Origin: Bifidobacterium sp. ESL0763
Lineage (GTDB): Bacteria; Actinomycetota; Actinomycetes; Actinomycetales; Bifidobacteriaceae
Direction of reading: 5' to 3'
Assembly: GCF_029433395.1 (NCBI RefSeq)
Contig: NZ_JAQTHW010000002.1
Coordinates: forward strand, 1,364,001 to 1,428,000
DNA: 64,000 bases
Every line of letters begins with the position of its first letter. Position 1 is the first letter of the stretch. The notes beneath the pieces are model-generated. The model did not search any database and was not told the DNA's origin. It saw only the letters and a list, made by a program, of their open reading frames with translations. Of the stretch, positions 1 to 8,937 are shown one piece after another. The translations under genes were made by a program, and so were the position numbers.

Positions 1-2473
1 CCAGCGAGTCGGCCTCGATGCGCATCGAACGCACGCCGGCGATGAAGTCGGCGACACTCTGCTTCGCGCCGGATCCGGCGGCATAGGCGAAGAGCCTCAT
101 CATCACGTCGAGCCGGTCGTTGGCGGCCCGGCCCTCGGCCGTGTTGGCGAGTGCCCTGACCTGCCAGCCGCGCGCCACATCGCAGGCGTCCCAGGCCAGC
201 CCGAGCGCATATTGCGGCTCGTCGGCGGGCAGCGAGCCGAGCTTGCCCGCCACCTGCCCGACCAAGGCCCACACGTGCGCGAAGGCGCGGGCCGACGGAC
301 TGCCGCCGCCCACCTGGTCGATCATCCTGAGGATCATCTGGGCCGGGTCGTCGGAACCGGCTGCGGCGGCATCGACGTTTTCACGGTCGTCCTTGCCGTC
401 ATCCACGGCCTGGCGCGTATTCGCGTTACCGTCCTCCTGGCCGCCGAGGGCGAGCATCACATACATAGCCTCGACGCCGAAGGGCATCGGGCGGCCGGCG
501 GCCGGGTCGACGATGCTGTCGTCGACGCCGACCTCTCCGTCGGGTTCGGTGTCGAACCCCTCACGCATCCCGCGCCACCGCTCGCGCAGCTGCGGCAGGG
601 TGGCGGTCACGTCGACGTCCAAGGTCTCTTCGGAACTCGCCGCATCCCCCGTGGCGCCACCGTTCAGACCGGTTTCACCACTGCCCCCGTCCCGCCCCTC
701 GTCCATGACGCGGGAAAGCGAGGCGATGGCCCGCATGATCGAGTCGACCGGGTCGAAGCGCGCAGGCGTCTCGCCGCCACGTTTCGACCGTGCCGCCACC
801 AGCGGGCTCTCCATCAGTTCCCGTGCCCGCGAGCGCACGAAACGCGCCAGCCGCACGGGGTCGTCGGAGCGCGCGGCGGCACCGCGGCGACGCAGCTGGG
901 CGAGCTCCACCAAGGCGAAGAGCCCCTGCACGCTCGGGTCGTCCTTCAGCGGTTTGGTGACCGCCGAGTAGCGCACGGGCACGCCGTCGCCGCGCAGCCG
1001 TTCGCCGAAGGCGCGGACCACGTCGTTGTCGTGGGCGATGACGGCCATGTCGTTCCACGGCACGCCCTGGACCAGATGGGCGCGCTTGATCCGGAAGACG
1101 ATGTCGTCGAGCTCCTCGCGCTCGCTGCGGTAGAGGGCCGTGCCCACGCTGCCGTCGCGAAGTGTCGGCGAGGCGGCGTCCAACGGCGCGATAGGCAGGG
1201 CGCCGTCGAGCGCGGGCAGCTTGCCTGGGCGTTGGGCGACGGGCACGTCGGTGTCGCGCTCGCTGGCGATCGACAGGGAGACGCGCGAGGCGACCAGATC
1301 GAGATACGAGTGCCCGGCGTCCTTATTAAATGTGGCTGTATTATTCGCATCATTGTCATCGTCGGCATCGTCAGCGTCATCGCCGCCGGACCACGCGTCC
1401 AGCTCGACCGCCACCGCCGAGATGGGCGCCTGCCGCGCCCGAGCGAACAGGTATTCTGGGTAGGAGCCGCGGAAGGTCTGCACCGCCTCGTCGGGATTGC
1501 CAATCAGCGCAAGCCTCGTCCCACGCGCGGCGAGCGCCTCGAGGAAGGCGAGGCCGGCGAGGGTGAGGTCCTGGAAGTCGTCGGCCACCACCAGCGCCGG
1601 CAACGATTCGGCGCCGACACTGCCCACGGCCCGCGCGCCCTCGACAAGCAGCCGCGAGGAGTCGAGACGGAACTCGTCGGGGTAGCTGCGCGCGACCATG
1701 GCCGCGTATTCGCCCCGCAGCGCGAAGGCCAGCCGCCATTGCACGCCCAGCCGCTCGGTGCGTTGCGTGTGGTGTTCGGCCTCGCCCAGCGCCTCCAACG
1801 CCGCCGATTCGCGCCCGGCGTCGAGGCCGAGCTCGTCCATGCGCGCGAGCATGTCGCGCAGCTGCATCACCAACGTGTCGTCGATGCCCCTGGCGAAGAG
1901 CACGTCGCTGCCACCGATGCCCTGCGAGGTGGTCCTGGCCGCGGCGCCGCCGTCGTCGGACCGCTCGCCGTAGATCGTCTGCGCCCAGTCACGGGAGGCG
2001 AAATAGCGCCGTAGCAGCTCGCAGGTGCCGCACAACTCGCCGGCCTGCGCGTGGGCGATGTGCACCCCCACCACCGCGCGCAACAGGGCGTCCTGCTCGG
2101 CGCCGTTGAGCAGCTTGGGCTGCGGCCGGTCCGCCGCCTTGCGTTCAGCGCCGACCATGCGGAAGGCGATGGCCGAAAGCGTGGTCACCGGCCTCGCCCC
2201 GGAGCTCGTCCCGCGCGCCCTGATCACCCGGTCGGAAAGCCTGTCGGCGGCCTGGCGTCCCGAGACCACCATCGACACCCGTCCGTCGCCGAAGCGCCCG
2301 ATGCCCTCGAGCGTGGCCCGCAGGCCAAACTCGGTCTTGCCACAGGCCGGAGGCCCGGTGACCACCACCGCGTGCGGGGCGTCGCCGGTCCCGTCGCCGT
2401 CTCCCCCGATCAGCCGGCGCACGGCGTCCATCGCCGTGCCGCCCTCGAAACGCCCTCGCCTGTTTGTCATCAT
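1..2473 (-). CDS. UvrD/AdnA-like ATP-dependent helicase, N-terminal part (runs off left edge)
   Basis: The frame is open from an ATG at 2473 to the window start, giving about 824 residues with no stop. Residues 40-47 read GPPACGKT, a Walker A motif. Further in, NPDEAVQTFRGSYPEYLF matches superfamily 1 helicase motif III (usually GDPDQAIYxFRGA), preceded by a VVADDFQDL stretch that fits Walker B. This is the plan of actinobacterial AdnA/AdnB and UvrD/RecB-type helicases, which unwind and resect double-strand breaks; the PD-(D/E)XK nuclease domain would be C-terminal and outside the window. A second ATG at 2470 is equally possible. Long acidic and glycine/alanine linkers are unusual but keep the frame. 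AdnA versus another UvrD paralogue cannot be settled without the missing C-terminus. Confidence 0.8.
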   Translation of the reverse strand, partial: MMTNRRGRFEGGTAMDAVRRLIGGDGDGTGDAPHAVVVTGPPACGKTEFGLRATLEGIGRFGDGRVSMVVSGRQAADRLSDRVIRARGTSSGARPVTTLSAIAFRMVGAERKAADRPQPKLLNGAEQDALLRAVVGVHIAHAQAGELCGTCELLRRYFASRDWAQTIYGERSDDGGAAARTTSQGIGGSDVLFARGIDDTLVMQLRDMLARMDELGLDAGRESAALEALGEAEHHTQRTERLGVQWRLAFALRGEYAAMVARSYPDEFRLDSSRLLVEGARAVGSVGAESLPALVVADDFQDLTLAGLAFLEALAARGTRLALIGNPDEAVQTFRGSYPEYLFARARQAPISAVAVELDAWSGGDDADDADDDNDANNTATFNKDAGHSYLDLVASRVSLSIASERDTDVPVAQRPGKLPALDGALPIAPLDAASPTLRDGSVGTALYRSEREELDDIVFRIKRAHLVQGVPWNDMAVIAHDNDVVRAFGERLRGDGVPVRYSAVTKPLKDDPSVQGLFALVELAQLRRRGAAARSDDPVRLARFVRSRARELMESPLVAARSKRGGETPARFDPVDSIMRAIASLSRVMDEGRDGGSGETGLNGGATGDAASSEETLDVDVTATLPQLRERWRGMREGFDTEPDGEVGVDDSIVDPAAGRPMPFGVEAMYVMLALGGQEDGNANTRQAVDDGKDDRENVDAAAAGSDDPAQMILRMIDQVGGGSPSARAFAHVWALVGQVAGKLGSLPADEPQYALGLAWDACDVARGWQVRALANTAEGRAANDRLDVMMRLFAYAAGSGAKQSVADFIAGVRSMRIEADSL

Positions 2474-2507
2474 CGTTCCAGTCTAGGTTCCCTCGTGCCC
2501 GAGCGGC

Positions 2508-2545
2508 AAAAAACGGGCCGGACGTGGTTTGGTCACGTCCGGCCC
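2508..2545 (-). terminator. Rho-independent terminator after the MFS gene
   Basis: A 12-bp perfect GC-rich stem (2515-2526 with 2534-2545) with a 7-nt loop is followed, on the minus strand, by six T (2508-2513). A second inverted repeat, 2561-2570 with 2583-2592, lies between it and the MFS stop. Together they separate the esterase/MFS operon from the helicase gene downstream on the same strand. Confidence 0.85.
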
Positions 2546-2606
2546 GATGGATTCAAGCCCCGCCGGCCGTCAATGAGAGCAAACGGCCGGCGGCGTTTCG
2601 ATCAGA

Positions 2607-3827
2607 TCATGCCTTCTGCTCGGCGAGCTGATCCTGGACATACTTGCCCTTGGCGCCGGTCTCCGGCAGCAGGACGAGCGGGATGAAGCTCAGCAGGAAG
2701 AGCACGCTCTCGATGGTGAGGTTGAGGCCCCAGTTGTCACCCGCGACCTTGCCGACGATCAGCGGCAGGAAGTAGGAGAGCAGCAGGCCCACGGTGCCGA
2801 TGACGCCACCGGCGCTGCCCGCGTACTTGGTGCCGATCTCCTTGATGGCCGGGGTCATCGCCTGGATGATCGGGCCGGAGAGCGCGGTGAAGAAGCCGTT
2901 GAGCACGAGCATGGCCCACATGCCGATGCCCATGGGTACGTACCAGTTGGCGATCATGATCACGCCGCCGATGACGGTGGTGATCAGCAGGAACGCCTTG
3001 TTCTTGCCCATCTTGGTGCAGAAGGCCGGGCCCACGATGCAGGCGAAGAAGCTGCCGACGGTGATGACCGCCGCGAGGCTTCCGGCCAGCTGGGGGTTGA
3101 CGCCCTTGCTGATCTGCAGCGCGCTGGGCAGGATGGTGGCGTAGCCGGTGGTCGAGGCCAACGTCAGGCCGTAGGCCAGGGCGATGAACCAGACGTTCTT
3201 GCTCTTCATGGCGGTGCCCAGATAGGTCATCACCGATTCCGGCTCGGGCATCTCGACGCCCTCGGGCGCGTCCTTGGCCAGCAGGATCCAGAGCACGAAG
3301 GAGACGGCCATGGCGACCGCGCCCACCATGTAGGAGATGAACAGGCTGCCCATCAGCGTCGCGCCGGCCTGCGCCACCACGATGGCCACGCAGGAGACGG
3401 CGTAGAAGACGCCCATGGCGAAGCCGGTCTGGTCGGCGAACCAGGTGCCGAGGATCTTGGCCAGGTTGGCGTTGAGGCAGGCGATGCCGAAGCCGATCAG
3501 GAACATGGTGATCAGCTGCATCGGCATGGAGCCCAGGGTGAAGCAGCGCACGAAGGCGCCGACCACGGAGACGATGGTGCCGATGGTCACAATCTTCTTG
3601 ACGCCGTAGCGGTCGGCCAGGGTGCCGGAGGGGATCGAGAGGAAGACGGCGGTCAGCATCGGCATAAGCATCATGCTGGAGAGGCCCGCCGCGTCGGAAT
3701 GCAGCATCTTCATCACGTCAGGGCCCCAGGCGGAGACCTGGTATTGCAGGAAGTTCGCCACGAAGCAGATCAGGCAGACGACGAACAGCACCGCCCAGCG
3801 CTTTGCGGGGAGTTTGTTTTCTTTCAT
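2607..3827 (-). CDS. MFS transporter, esterase-linked
   Basis: The product has 406 residues and about 12 hydrophobic segments. The MFS signature after TM2 is clear: GTLADRYGVKK near residues 67-77. The short cytoplasmic N-terminus and length fit a 12-TM single-substrate carrier in the inner membrane. It starts 21 bp downstream of the carboxylesterase stop with its own AAAGGAC ribosome site, so the two are very likely one transcript ending at the terminator near 2.5 kb. The substrate is unknown. A natural inference is import of an ester, or export/import of the acid or alcohol the esterase releases. Nothing in the sequence names the ligand. Confidence 0.85.
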   Translation of the reverse strand: MKENKLPAKRWAVLFVVCLICFVANFLQYQVSAWGPDVMKMLHSDAAGLSSMMLMPMLTAVFLSIPSGTLADRYGVKKIVTIGTIVSVVGAFVRCFTLGSMPMQLITMFLIGFGIACLNANLAKILGTWFADQTGFAMGVFYAVSCVAIVVAQAGATLMGSLFISYMVGAVAMAVSFVLWILLAKDAPEGVEMPEPESVMTYLGTAMKSKNVWFIALAYGLTLASTTGYATILPSALQISKGVNPQLAGSLAAVITVGSFFACIVGPAFCTKMGKNKAFLLITTVIGGVIMIANWYVPMGIGMWAMLVLNGFFTALSGPIIQAMTPAIKEIGTKYAGSAGGVIGTVGLLLSYFLPLIVGKVAGDNWGLNLTIESVLFLLSFIPLVLLPETGAKGKYVQDQLAEQKA

Positions 3828-3848
3828 AGCTTGTCCTTTGTCGTTTTC

Positions 3849-5354
3849 CTACTTGAGAATCGACTCGTCGTACATCGGCGTGAACGCCTTGATGTTGTCG
3901 TCGTTGATGTTCTGGCGCACTTCCCACTTCTTGTCGTTCATCACCATGTAGTTGCGATTCGCGTCGTCGAAGGCGGGCCACTCGGGCAGGCCGACGAGCT
4001 CCGGGCGCGGCTTGCCGTACTTGGCGAAGCTGTACCAGACGGCGTTCATCTCGTCGCTCAGGTGCTCCGGCGGGTTCGGGCCGGTGAACTCGAGGCCGTC
4101 GGAGGTGTCGAGGTTACGCATCACGAACGGCACCTCGATGGCGTGGCAGGAGCCCATGCCCTCCTTGGTGGACTTGTAGGTGAACAGATAGGTGTAGGTC
4201 GGACGGTACTGGCTCTGCTCCAGGGCCATCAGGTCGGTGCCGACGCGGAAGCCGGTCTGGTTCATGAACTCGACGTAGTCGTTGTCGAGCTCGTCCTGGC
4301 CGTGCAGCTGGGCGAAGACCTTCTCCCACTTCTCCACGGGGGTCTTCTTGTCGAAGTGGAACGGGAACTGGCCGTGCCAGAACGGCTTGAGGTCCTCGAA
4401 GTAGAACTTGAAGTAGTTCATCTCGTTCTCGCAGCAGCCGGTCATGATGTCGACGTCCTTGGCGGCGCCCTCGGCCCAGGCCTTCATCGGGTTCTTCGGC
4501 AGCAGCGTGCCGTCGCAGACCGGCGAATAGGTCAGGGAGACGACGTTGCGGTCGCGCTCGCACATGATGTCCATGCCGTGGATGAGCTCGTCGGAGCTCT
4601 TCTGCTGCAGCTCGTCGACGCTCTTGCAGCCCATGATCTCGGCGAATTCGTGGGCGAAGGGCTCGGCCATCTCCGGGGTCTTGTAGAGCTGGATGGGGCC
4701 GGACTCGCAGATCGCGCGGTTGAACAGGCCCTTGGCGGCCGGGCAGATCGCCAGCAGCGCGGCGGAGGAGGAGCCCGCGGACTCACCGAAGAGGGTGATC
4801 GAATCGGGGTCGCCGCCGAACTGGGCGATGTTCTTCTTGATCCACTTCAGCGCGAGGATCTGGTCGAGCATCTCGAGGTAGCCGGCCTCCTTGTAGTCCT
4901 CGCCGCCGGGCAGGGCGGAGAGGAGCATGGAGCCGAAGACGTTGATGCGGTAGTTGATGGAGACCAGCACCACGTCCTGCTTGGCGGCGAAGTTCTCGCC
5001 GAAGTAGAGCGGGTCGGCCGAGCCGCCCGAGAAGTAGGCGCCGCCGTGCACGTAGACCATGACCGGCTGGTTCTTCTTGCTCTTGTCCTTCACCCAGACG
5101 TTGAGGTAGAGGCAGTCCTCGCTCTGCGGGTTGAGGCTCGAGGGCTCGTACTTGTCCTTGTCCTGCATGGCCGAATAGCCCAGGCGGCGGCAGGAGATCA
5201 GCTCGTCGGACGGCTCCAGCGGCTCCGGGACCTTCCAGCGGCGGTCGCCGATCGGCGGCTTGGCATAGGGGATGCCGAGATAGGTCTCGACGTTCTTCTC
5301 CGACATGAAACCATCGAGGACACCGGTGGTCGTTTTCACTCTCTGCAATGTCAT
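3849..5354 (-). CDS. Type-B carboxylesterase (alpha/beta hydrolase)
   Basis: 501 residues, the usual length for bacterial type-B carboxylesterases. Seen: EDCLYLNVWV at 79-88, the oxyanion-hole stretch YVHGGAYFSGG at 101-111, and the nucleophile elbow FGESAGS with Ser192. A histidine in SCHAIEVPFV near residue 406 fits the catalytic His. No signal peptide, so it acts in the cytoplasm on imported or endogenous esters; the natural substrate is unknown. The start has a strong AGGAGG site 8 nt upstream. It heads an operon with an MFS transporter and is divergent from a MerR-family regulator, which makes regulation by that protein likely. Confidence 0.9.
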   Translation of the reverse strand: MTLQRVKTTTGVLDGFMSEKNVETYLGIPYAKPPIGDRRWKVPEPLEPSDELISCRRLGYSAMQDKDKYEPSSLNPQSEDCLYLNVWVKDKSKKNQPVMVYVHGGAYFSGGSADPLYFGENFAAKQDVVLVSINYRINVFGSMLLSALPGGEDYKEAGYLEMLDQILALKWIKKNIAQFGGDPDSITLFGESAGSSSAALLAICPAAKGLFNRAICESGPIQLYKTPEMAEPFAHEFAEIMGCKSVDELQQKSSDELIHGMDIMCERDRNVVSLTYSPVCDGTLLPKNPMKAWAEGAAKDVDIMTGCCENEMNYFKFYFEDLKPFWHGQFPFHFDKKTPVEKWEKVFAQLHGQDELDNDYVEFMNQTGFRVGTDLMALEQSQYRPTYTYLFTYKSTKEGMGSCHAIEVPFVMRNLDTSDGLEFTGPNPPEHLSDEMNAVWYSFAKYGKPRPELVGLPEWPAFDDANRNYMVMNDKKWEVRQNINDDNIKAFTPMYDESILK

Positions 5355-5438
5355 CGCATTGCCTCCTGTTCGTTTGGCCGCGGCCCGGAATCGTTGCGAT
5401 TCCGCGCTTTTCGGCTCTTTTCTCTTGAAAACGCCCTC

Positions 5439-5469
5439 AGGCTATACCCCTGTCCGACACCAAGGTCAA
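5439..5469 (-). promoter_or_regulatory. Candidate promoter of the esterase/MFS operon
   Basis: On the minus strand TTGACC (5464-5469) is followed after 17 bp by TATAGC (5441-5446). Read instead with a 19-bp spacer, the -10 would be TAGCCT (5439-5444), the long spacing typical of MerR-activated promoters. An imperfect dyad (ACC...GGT halves, 5447-5467) lies in the spacer. It sits between the divergent esterase and MerR genes. Promoter-like by eye only. Confidence 0.4.
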
Positions 5470-5605
5470 GGCCTGGCGGAAGTGGTGTGCCCCCTGGCTA
5501 AAATAGGCAGAAAGAGCCAAAAAATCCATGATTTTCGGACTCAACTACCGGAAACCGTCGGAACGAACCTTGGAGTCGGACCAAGGATGGTGGAGGTGAG
5601 CGGTC

Positions 5606-6517
5606 ATGAGCGAAGCGCGGGAGGACACGGGCGAGGTGCTGACGGGCGCGGACGGGTCGCCGTCGAACATGACGGTCGTGCATCCGTTGCGCGAGGGGAA
5701 ATCCGTCAAGGAGACCGCCCGAATCTACGGCATCAGCGCCGACACCCTTTATTATTACGAGCGCCAGGGCATCCTCACTCCCCGGCGCAACCCCTACAAC
5801 TCCTACCGCGTCTACGGTTCGGAGGACTTCTTCAAGCTCAACATCATCACCGAGCTGCGCTCGCTCGGCTTCAGCATCGAGAAGACCGCCCGCTACCTCA
5901 AGCACCAGGACTTCAAATCGACCCTGGAGCTCACCTCCGAGGAACTGGAATCCATCAACCGGCAGATCGACGAGCTTTCCGAGCACCGCGCCGCGATCCA
6001 CGAGGAGCTCACGGTCTTCCTCTCCTCGCTCTCCGACGCGCAGACCTCGCTGACCACCTTCGAGCACTACGACGAACGGTCCTTCGAGCTGGTCTCCAAC
6101 GACCTGGTCTACGACAAGGACCTGCCCTACACCTTCGCCAAATACAGCGCGCTGAGCAAGCGGGAGCGGCTCAAGGCGCTGCGCAGCATCCCCGCCTACG
6201 TGGTCGACGTCACGCAGCTGGCCGACGACTGCTTCCCCGCCAAGAAGACGCTGCTCTACACCGGCGACGCGAACCCCAAGACCCCTTATATCCTGCCGGC
6301 CGGCCTCTATGCGGGCAGGACCTTCAAGGGCTCCTTCCCCCGCTGCCCCGAGATCTACCAGCAGATGGCCAGGAAGATCGCCGAGAAGGGCTATGCGATG
6401 TGCGGCGACCCGATCGAGTACTGCCTGATCGGCGACTATGAGTCGGCGGACCAGTCCGAGCACGTCACACGCATGGAGATACCGGTCCGGGAGACCGCCA
6501 AAGGCAAGGCGGCCTAG
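5606..6517 (+). CDS. MerR-family transcriptional regulator
   Basis: 303 residues. The N-terminal winged helix-turn-helix is at about 32-75, including VKETARIYGISADTLYYYER and the following wing with NPYNSYRVYG, diagnostic of MerR. A helical dimerisation region follows (about 85-135), then a C-terminal domain of about 165 residues with the length and layout of a GyrI-like small-molecule binding fold. This points to a BmrR/TipA-like ligand sensor rather than a metal sensor; no metal-binding Cys cluster is present. GGAGG sits just before the ATG. The gene is divergent from the esterase/MFS operon and ends 4 bp from a convergent MFS gene, so either transporter could be its target. The first 20 residues before the HTH are probably disordered; a start at Met22 is possible. 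Confidence 0.9.
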   Translation: MSEAREDTGEVLTGADGSPSNMTVVHPLREGKSVKETARIYGISADTLYYYERQGILTPRRNPYNSYRVYGSEDFFKLNIITELRSLGFSIEKTARYLKHQDFKSTLELTSEELESINRQIDELSEHRAAIHEELTVFLSSLSDAQTSLTTFEHYDERSFELVSNDLVYDKDLPYTFAKYSALSKRERLKALRSIPAYVVDVTQLADDCFPAKKTLLYTGDANPKTPYILPAGLYAGRTFKGSFPRCPEIYQQMARKIAEKGYAMCGDPIEYCLIGDYESADQSEHVTRMEIPVRETAKGKAA

Positions 6518-6521
6518 CCAC

Positions 6522-7955
6522 TCAGGACCGGCGACCGGCCTTGTCCCGCGACGAGACGGCCCAGCCGACCAGGGCGAGCGCCAGCGTGCACACCGTGGTG
6601 AGGCAGGGCAGCGCCAGGCCGGCGTGGTAGCCGGCGGCGTCGAGCACCATGCCGGCGAGCGTGGAGCCCAGCGAGCTGCCGACCTGCCCGGCGGTGCCCA
6701 CCCAGGAGAGGCCTTCGGTGAGCTGGCCGACCGGCACCATGCCCTGCACGATCAGGTTGCCGATGGCGTAGATCGGCGAGACGCACAGCCCCGAGACCAT
6801 CGAGAGCAGCGCGAAGAGCACGAGGTGGCCGACGCTCAGCCAGATGAGCAGATAGCCCAGCGCCAGCAGCGTGAGGAAGACGACCATGTGCCGCCAGTTC
6901 GAGCCCTTGGGCGCGTGCGCGCCGAACACCAGTCCGCCCACGCACGAGCCGATGGCGAACATGGAGAGCTGCACGCCCAGCAGGCCTTGCCGTCCCAGCG
7001 CCTGCATCATGCTGGTCACGGAGACATCGAAGGCGCTGAAGCTCAGGTTGTAGACCACGAAGATGACCAGCAGCGGCACCACGCCGCGGCACAATAGCAC
7101 CGTCCTCGGCCTGTGGGCCCCATGGCCGCGGTCCTCGAGCAGATGGTTGACCGGCCGTGAGGGCCCGCGGTCCGGGCGCACCACCACCCCGTCGGCACCG
7201 TTGGCCCCGGCCACGTCGGCGTCGTCGCGCGAGGCCATAGGCACCTCGACCACGCTGAGCACCGGCGGCTGCGTGCGGCGCAGCGAGAAGAAGACCGAAC
7301 CGCCGAGCAGGCAGGCCACGGCGGGTACGAAGAGCTGCGAGACCGGGTGCACCGAGGTCGCCAGGAAGGCGGCCAGGATGGGCCCGACGATGAACATCAC
7401 CTCGTCGATGGCAGCCTCCATGGCATAGGCGGTGTTGAGCAGGTCGGCGTCCTGCGGCCCGCGCAGCGCGTAGGCCCAACGCGTGCGCACCAGGGCGCCG
7501 AAGGAGAACTGGGTCAGCCCGGTGAGGATGGCGCAGCCGAAAAGCACCGGCACAGGCAGGCCGGCCAGCGTCGCCACGGCGAAGAGCAGCATGGCCGCCA
7601 CCTGGATGGCCAGGGCCGCTCCGCCGATGCGATGCTGGCCGTAGCGGTCGAAGAGCTTGGCGTAGATCGGGGCCGAGACGGCGACGGCGAGGATGTAGAC
7701 GGCGCTCATCGACCCTGCGATCGTCCAGTTGCCGTAGAGCGCGTCGAAGGCGAGGGTGATGCCCAGCCCCATCATGGCCATCGGCAGGCGGGCCACCGCC
7801 CCGGAGATGCAGAACGCCTTGGCGCCCGGTATCGAGAACAGCTCCCTGTAGGGATTGGCTTTCCGATGCGGCCCCCCGTTGTTTCCCTCTGGCTTGCAGG
7901 CGAACTCATGTGACATCTGGCTGGTCGAAATCGCCGCCGACTGCGCCGTGCTCAT
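6522..7955 (-). CDS. MFS transporter (probable drug or metabolite efflux)
   Basis: About 477 residues with around 12 hydrophobic segments; AKLFDRYGQHRIGG after TM2 matches the MFS loop 2-3 signature. A long hydrophilic central loop rich in Asp, Gly and Arg separates the two six-helix halves. The start chosen is the ATG at 7955, with GGGAGG five bases upstream; a GTG two codons earlier is less likely. It is convergent with the MerR gene with only 4 bp between the stops, so no terminator fits between them. Substrate unknown; the family relationship suggests efflux. Confidence 0.8.
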   Translation of the reverse strand: MSTAQSAAISTSQMSHEFACKPEGNNGGPHRKANPYRELFSIPGAKAFCISGAVARLPMAMMGLGITLAFDALYGNWTIAGSMSAVYILAVAVSAPIYAKLFDRYGQHRIGGAALAIQVAAMLLFAVATLAGLPVPVLFGCAILTGLTQFSFGALVRTRWAYALRGPQDADLLNTAYAMEAAIDEVMFIVGPILAAFLATSVHPVSQLFVPAVACLLGGSVFFSLRRTQPPVLSVVEVPMASRDDADVAGANGADGVVVRPDRGPSRPVNHLLEDRGHGAHRPRTVLLCRGVVPLLVIFVVYNLSFSAFDVSVTSMMQALGRQGLLGVQLSMFAIGSCVGGLVFGAHAPKGSNWRHMVVFLTLLALGYLLIWLSVGHLVLFALLSMVSGLCVSPIYAIGNLIVQGMVPVGQLTEGLSWVGTAGQVGSSLGSTLAGMVLDAAGYHAGLALPCLTTVCTLALALVGWAVSSRDKAGRRS

Positions 7956-8063
7956 ACACACCTCCCACTATCCCGTTTACACGCGAATGGGGAATTATGC
8001 AAAACAGGGTCCGATCGGCCGTGTTTCCAACGCCGGACGCCCGCTTATTACCTCTTCACTCCG

Positions 8064-8729
8064 TCACTTGGCCGCGGGCACGTCCCCGGCGTAGATATAG
8101 AGGTCGTCGAGGGCGCTGCCGATGGCGCGCACGTCCTCGGGATGCTCGGCGCTCGGACGCTCGGCGTCGCGCGAAAGGCCGTGCGCCTCGTAATAGCCCA
8201 CGTCGCAGGCGCTGTCGGTGTGCAGGTAGTAGCGGCCCACCGAACGCGAGGCCAGGTGGCGCATCGCCTCGCCCCACAGGTGCCCGCCGATGCCGTGGCC
8301 GCGGGCGCCGGCGGCCACCAGGAAGAGCTCCAGCTCGGCCTGCGCGCTCCGCCCGATCTCCGCCGAACGCTCCAGGTCGATCTCCACGTCGCGCCAATAC
8401 TCGGCGTAGCGCAGCCCCTCGGCGCCGATGGCGGTCGTCTTCAGCTCGTCCGCGGCGCGTTGCCGCTCCCCCTCGGCCTGCGGGAACGCCACCGGGTCGC
8501 CGACCACGCGGGTGAGCAGCACGCCCATGAACCGCCCGTCGAGCGTGGCGACCTCGCAGTGGGTGGAGGGCGCGAGGTAGTGCAGCACGTAATAGCGCGA
8601 CATGAGAAGCGAGACCGGGCTGCCGGCCGTGGGCACGTCGTCGCCCCACATCTGGTCGAAGCGGCCGACCACATCCTCCAGGTCGCTCCACCGCATGGAA
8701 CGATATACGACTGCCGATGACTCACCCAT
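8064..8729 (-). CDS. GNAT-family N-acetyltransferase
   Basis: 221 residues. The acetyl-CoA binding motif A is clear: LFLVAAGARGHGIGGHLW at about 136-152, with the R-G-x-G-I-G-G pyrophosphate loop, followed by HTDSACDVGYYEAHGL, the usual C-terminal Y-x-x-x-G-F/L-like element. Such enzymes acetylate amines on small molecules or protein N-termini and lysines; the acceptor here is unknown. GGGGGAT precedes the ATG. It lies alone between an MFS gene and the divergent alcohol dehydrogenase. Confidence 0.85.
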   Translation of the reverse strand: MGESSAVVYRSMRWSDLEDVVGRFDQMWGDDVPTAGSPVSLLMSRYYVLHYLAPSTHCEVATLDGRFMGVLLTRVVGDPVAFPQAEGERQRAADELKTTAIGAEGLRYAEYWRDVEIDLERSAEIGRSAQAELELFLVAAGARGHGIGGHLWGEAMRHLASRSVGRYYLHTDSACDVGYYEAHGLSRDAERPSAEHPEDVRAIGSALDDLYIYAGDVPAAK

Positions 8730-8877
8730 TGCCGATCCCCCTTTGCATATACGGATACCTCCATCTTAGGGCCGATGGCGCGAAGGCCGGCCGACGAGCC
8801 GACAATGCGGCAAAGGCGCATAGCCTGCCCATCCACAGTGTGAGAAAGTTGGCAAAAACAGACCTCGCGCCAAGCCA

Positions 8878-8894
8878 TGTCGAACCGTTTGACA
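8878..8894 (+). promoter_or_regulatory. Palindromic operator upstream of the alcohol dehydrogenase
   Basis: TGTCGAACCGTTTGACA is a 17-bp near-perfect palindrome: apart from the centre, only one symmetric pair (5/13) differs. It lies 44 bp before the dehydrogenase ATG and 4 bp before a TACAAT that could be a -10 (8898-8903). The outer TGTC/GACA and inner AAC/GTT halves resemble LacI-family operators. The cognate regulator is not in the window. Confidence 0.5.
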
Positions 8895-8937
8895 CGATAC
8901 AATGAAAATGTTTACCGATTACTGCAAGGAGGCAATA

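Noticed and set aside
212-2014. 600-residue plus-strand frame over the helicase region
   Set aside because: Shadow of the minus-strand helicase, which has Walker A and helicase motif III; the plus frame has no recognisable motif.
3699-5501. 600-residue plus-strand frame over the esterase
   Set aside because: Opposite a well-conserved type-B esterase with Ser192 elbow; arises from GC-rich codon bias.
8902-8937. Upstream ATG for the alcohol dehydrogenase
   Set aside because: It would add 12 residues through the ribosome binding site AAGGAGG; the family start is at 8938.
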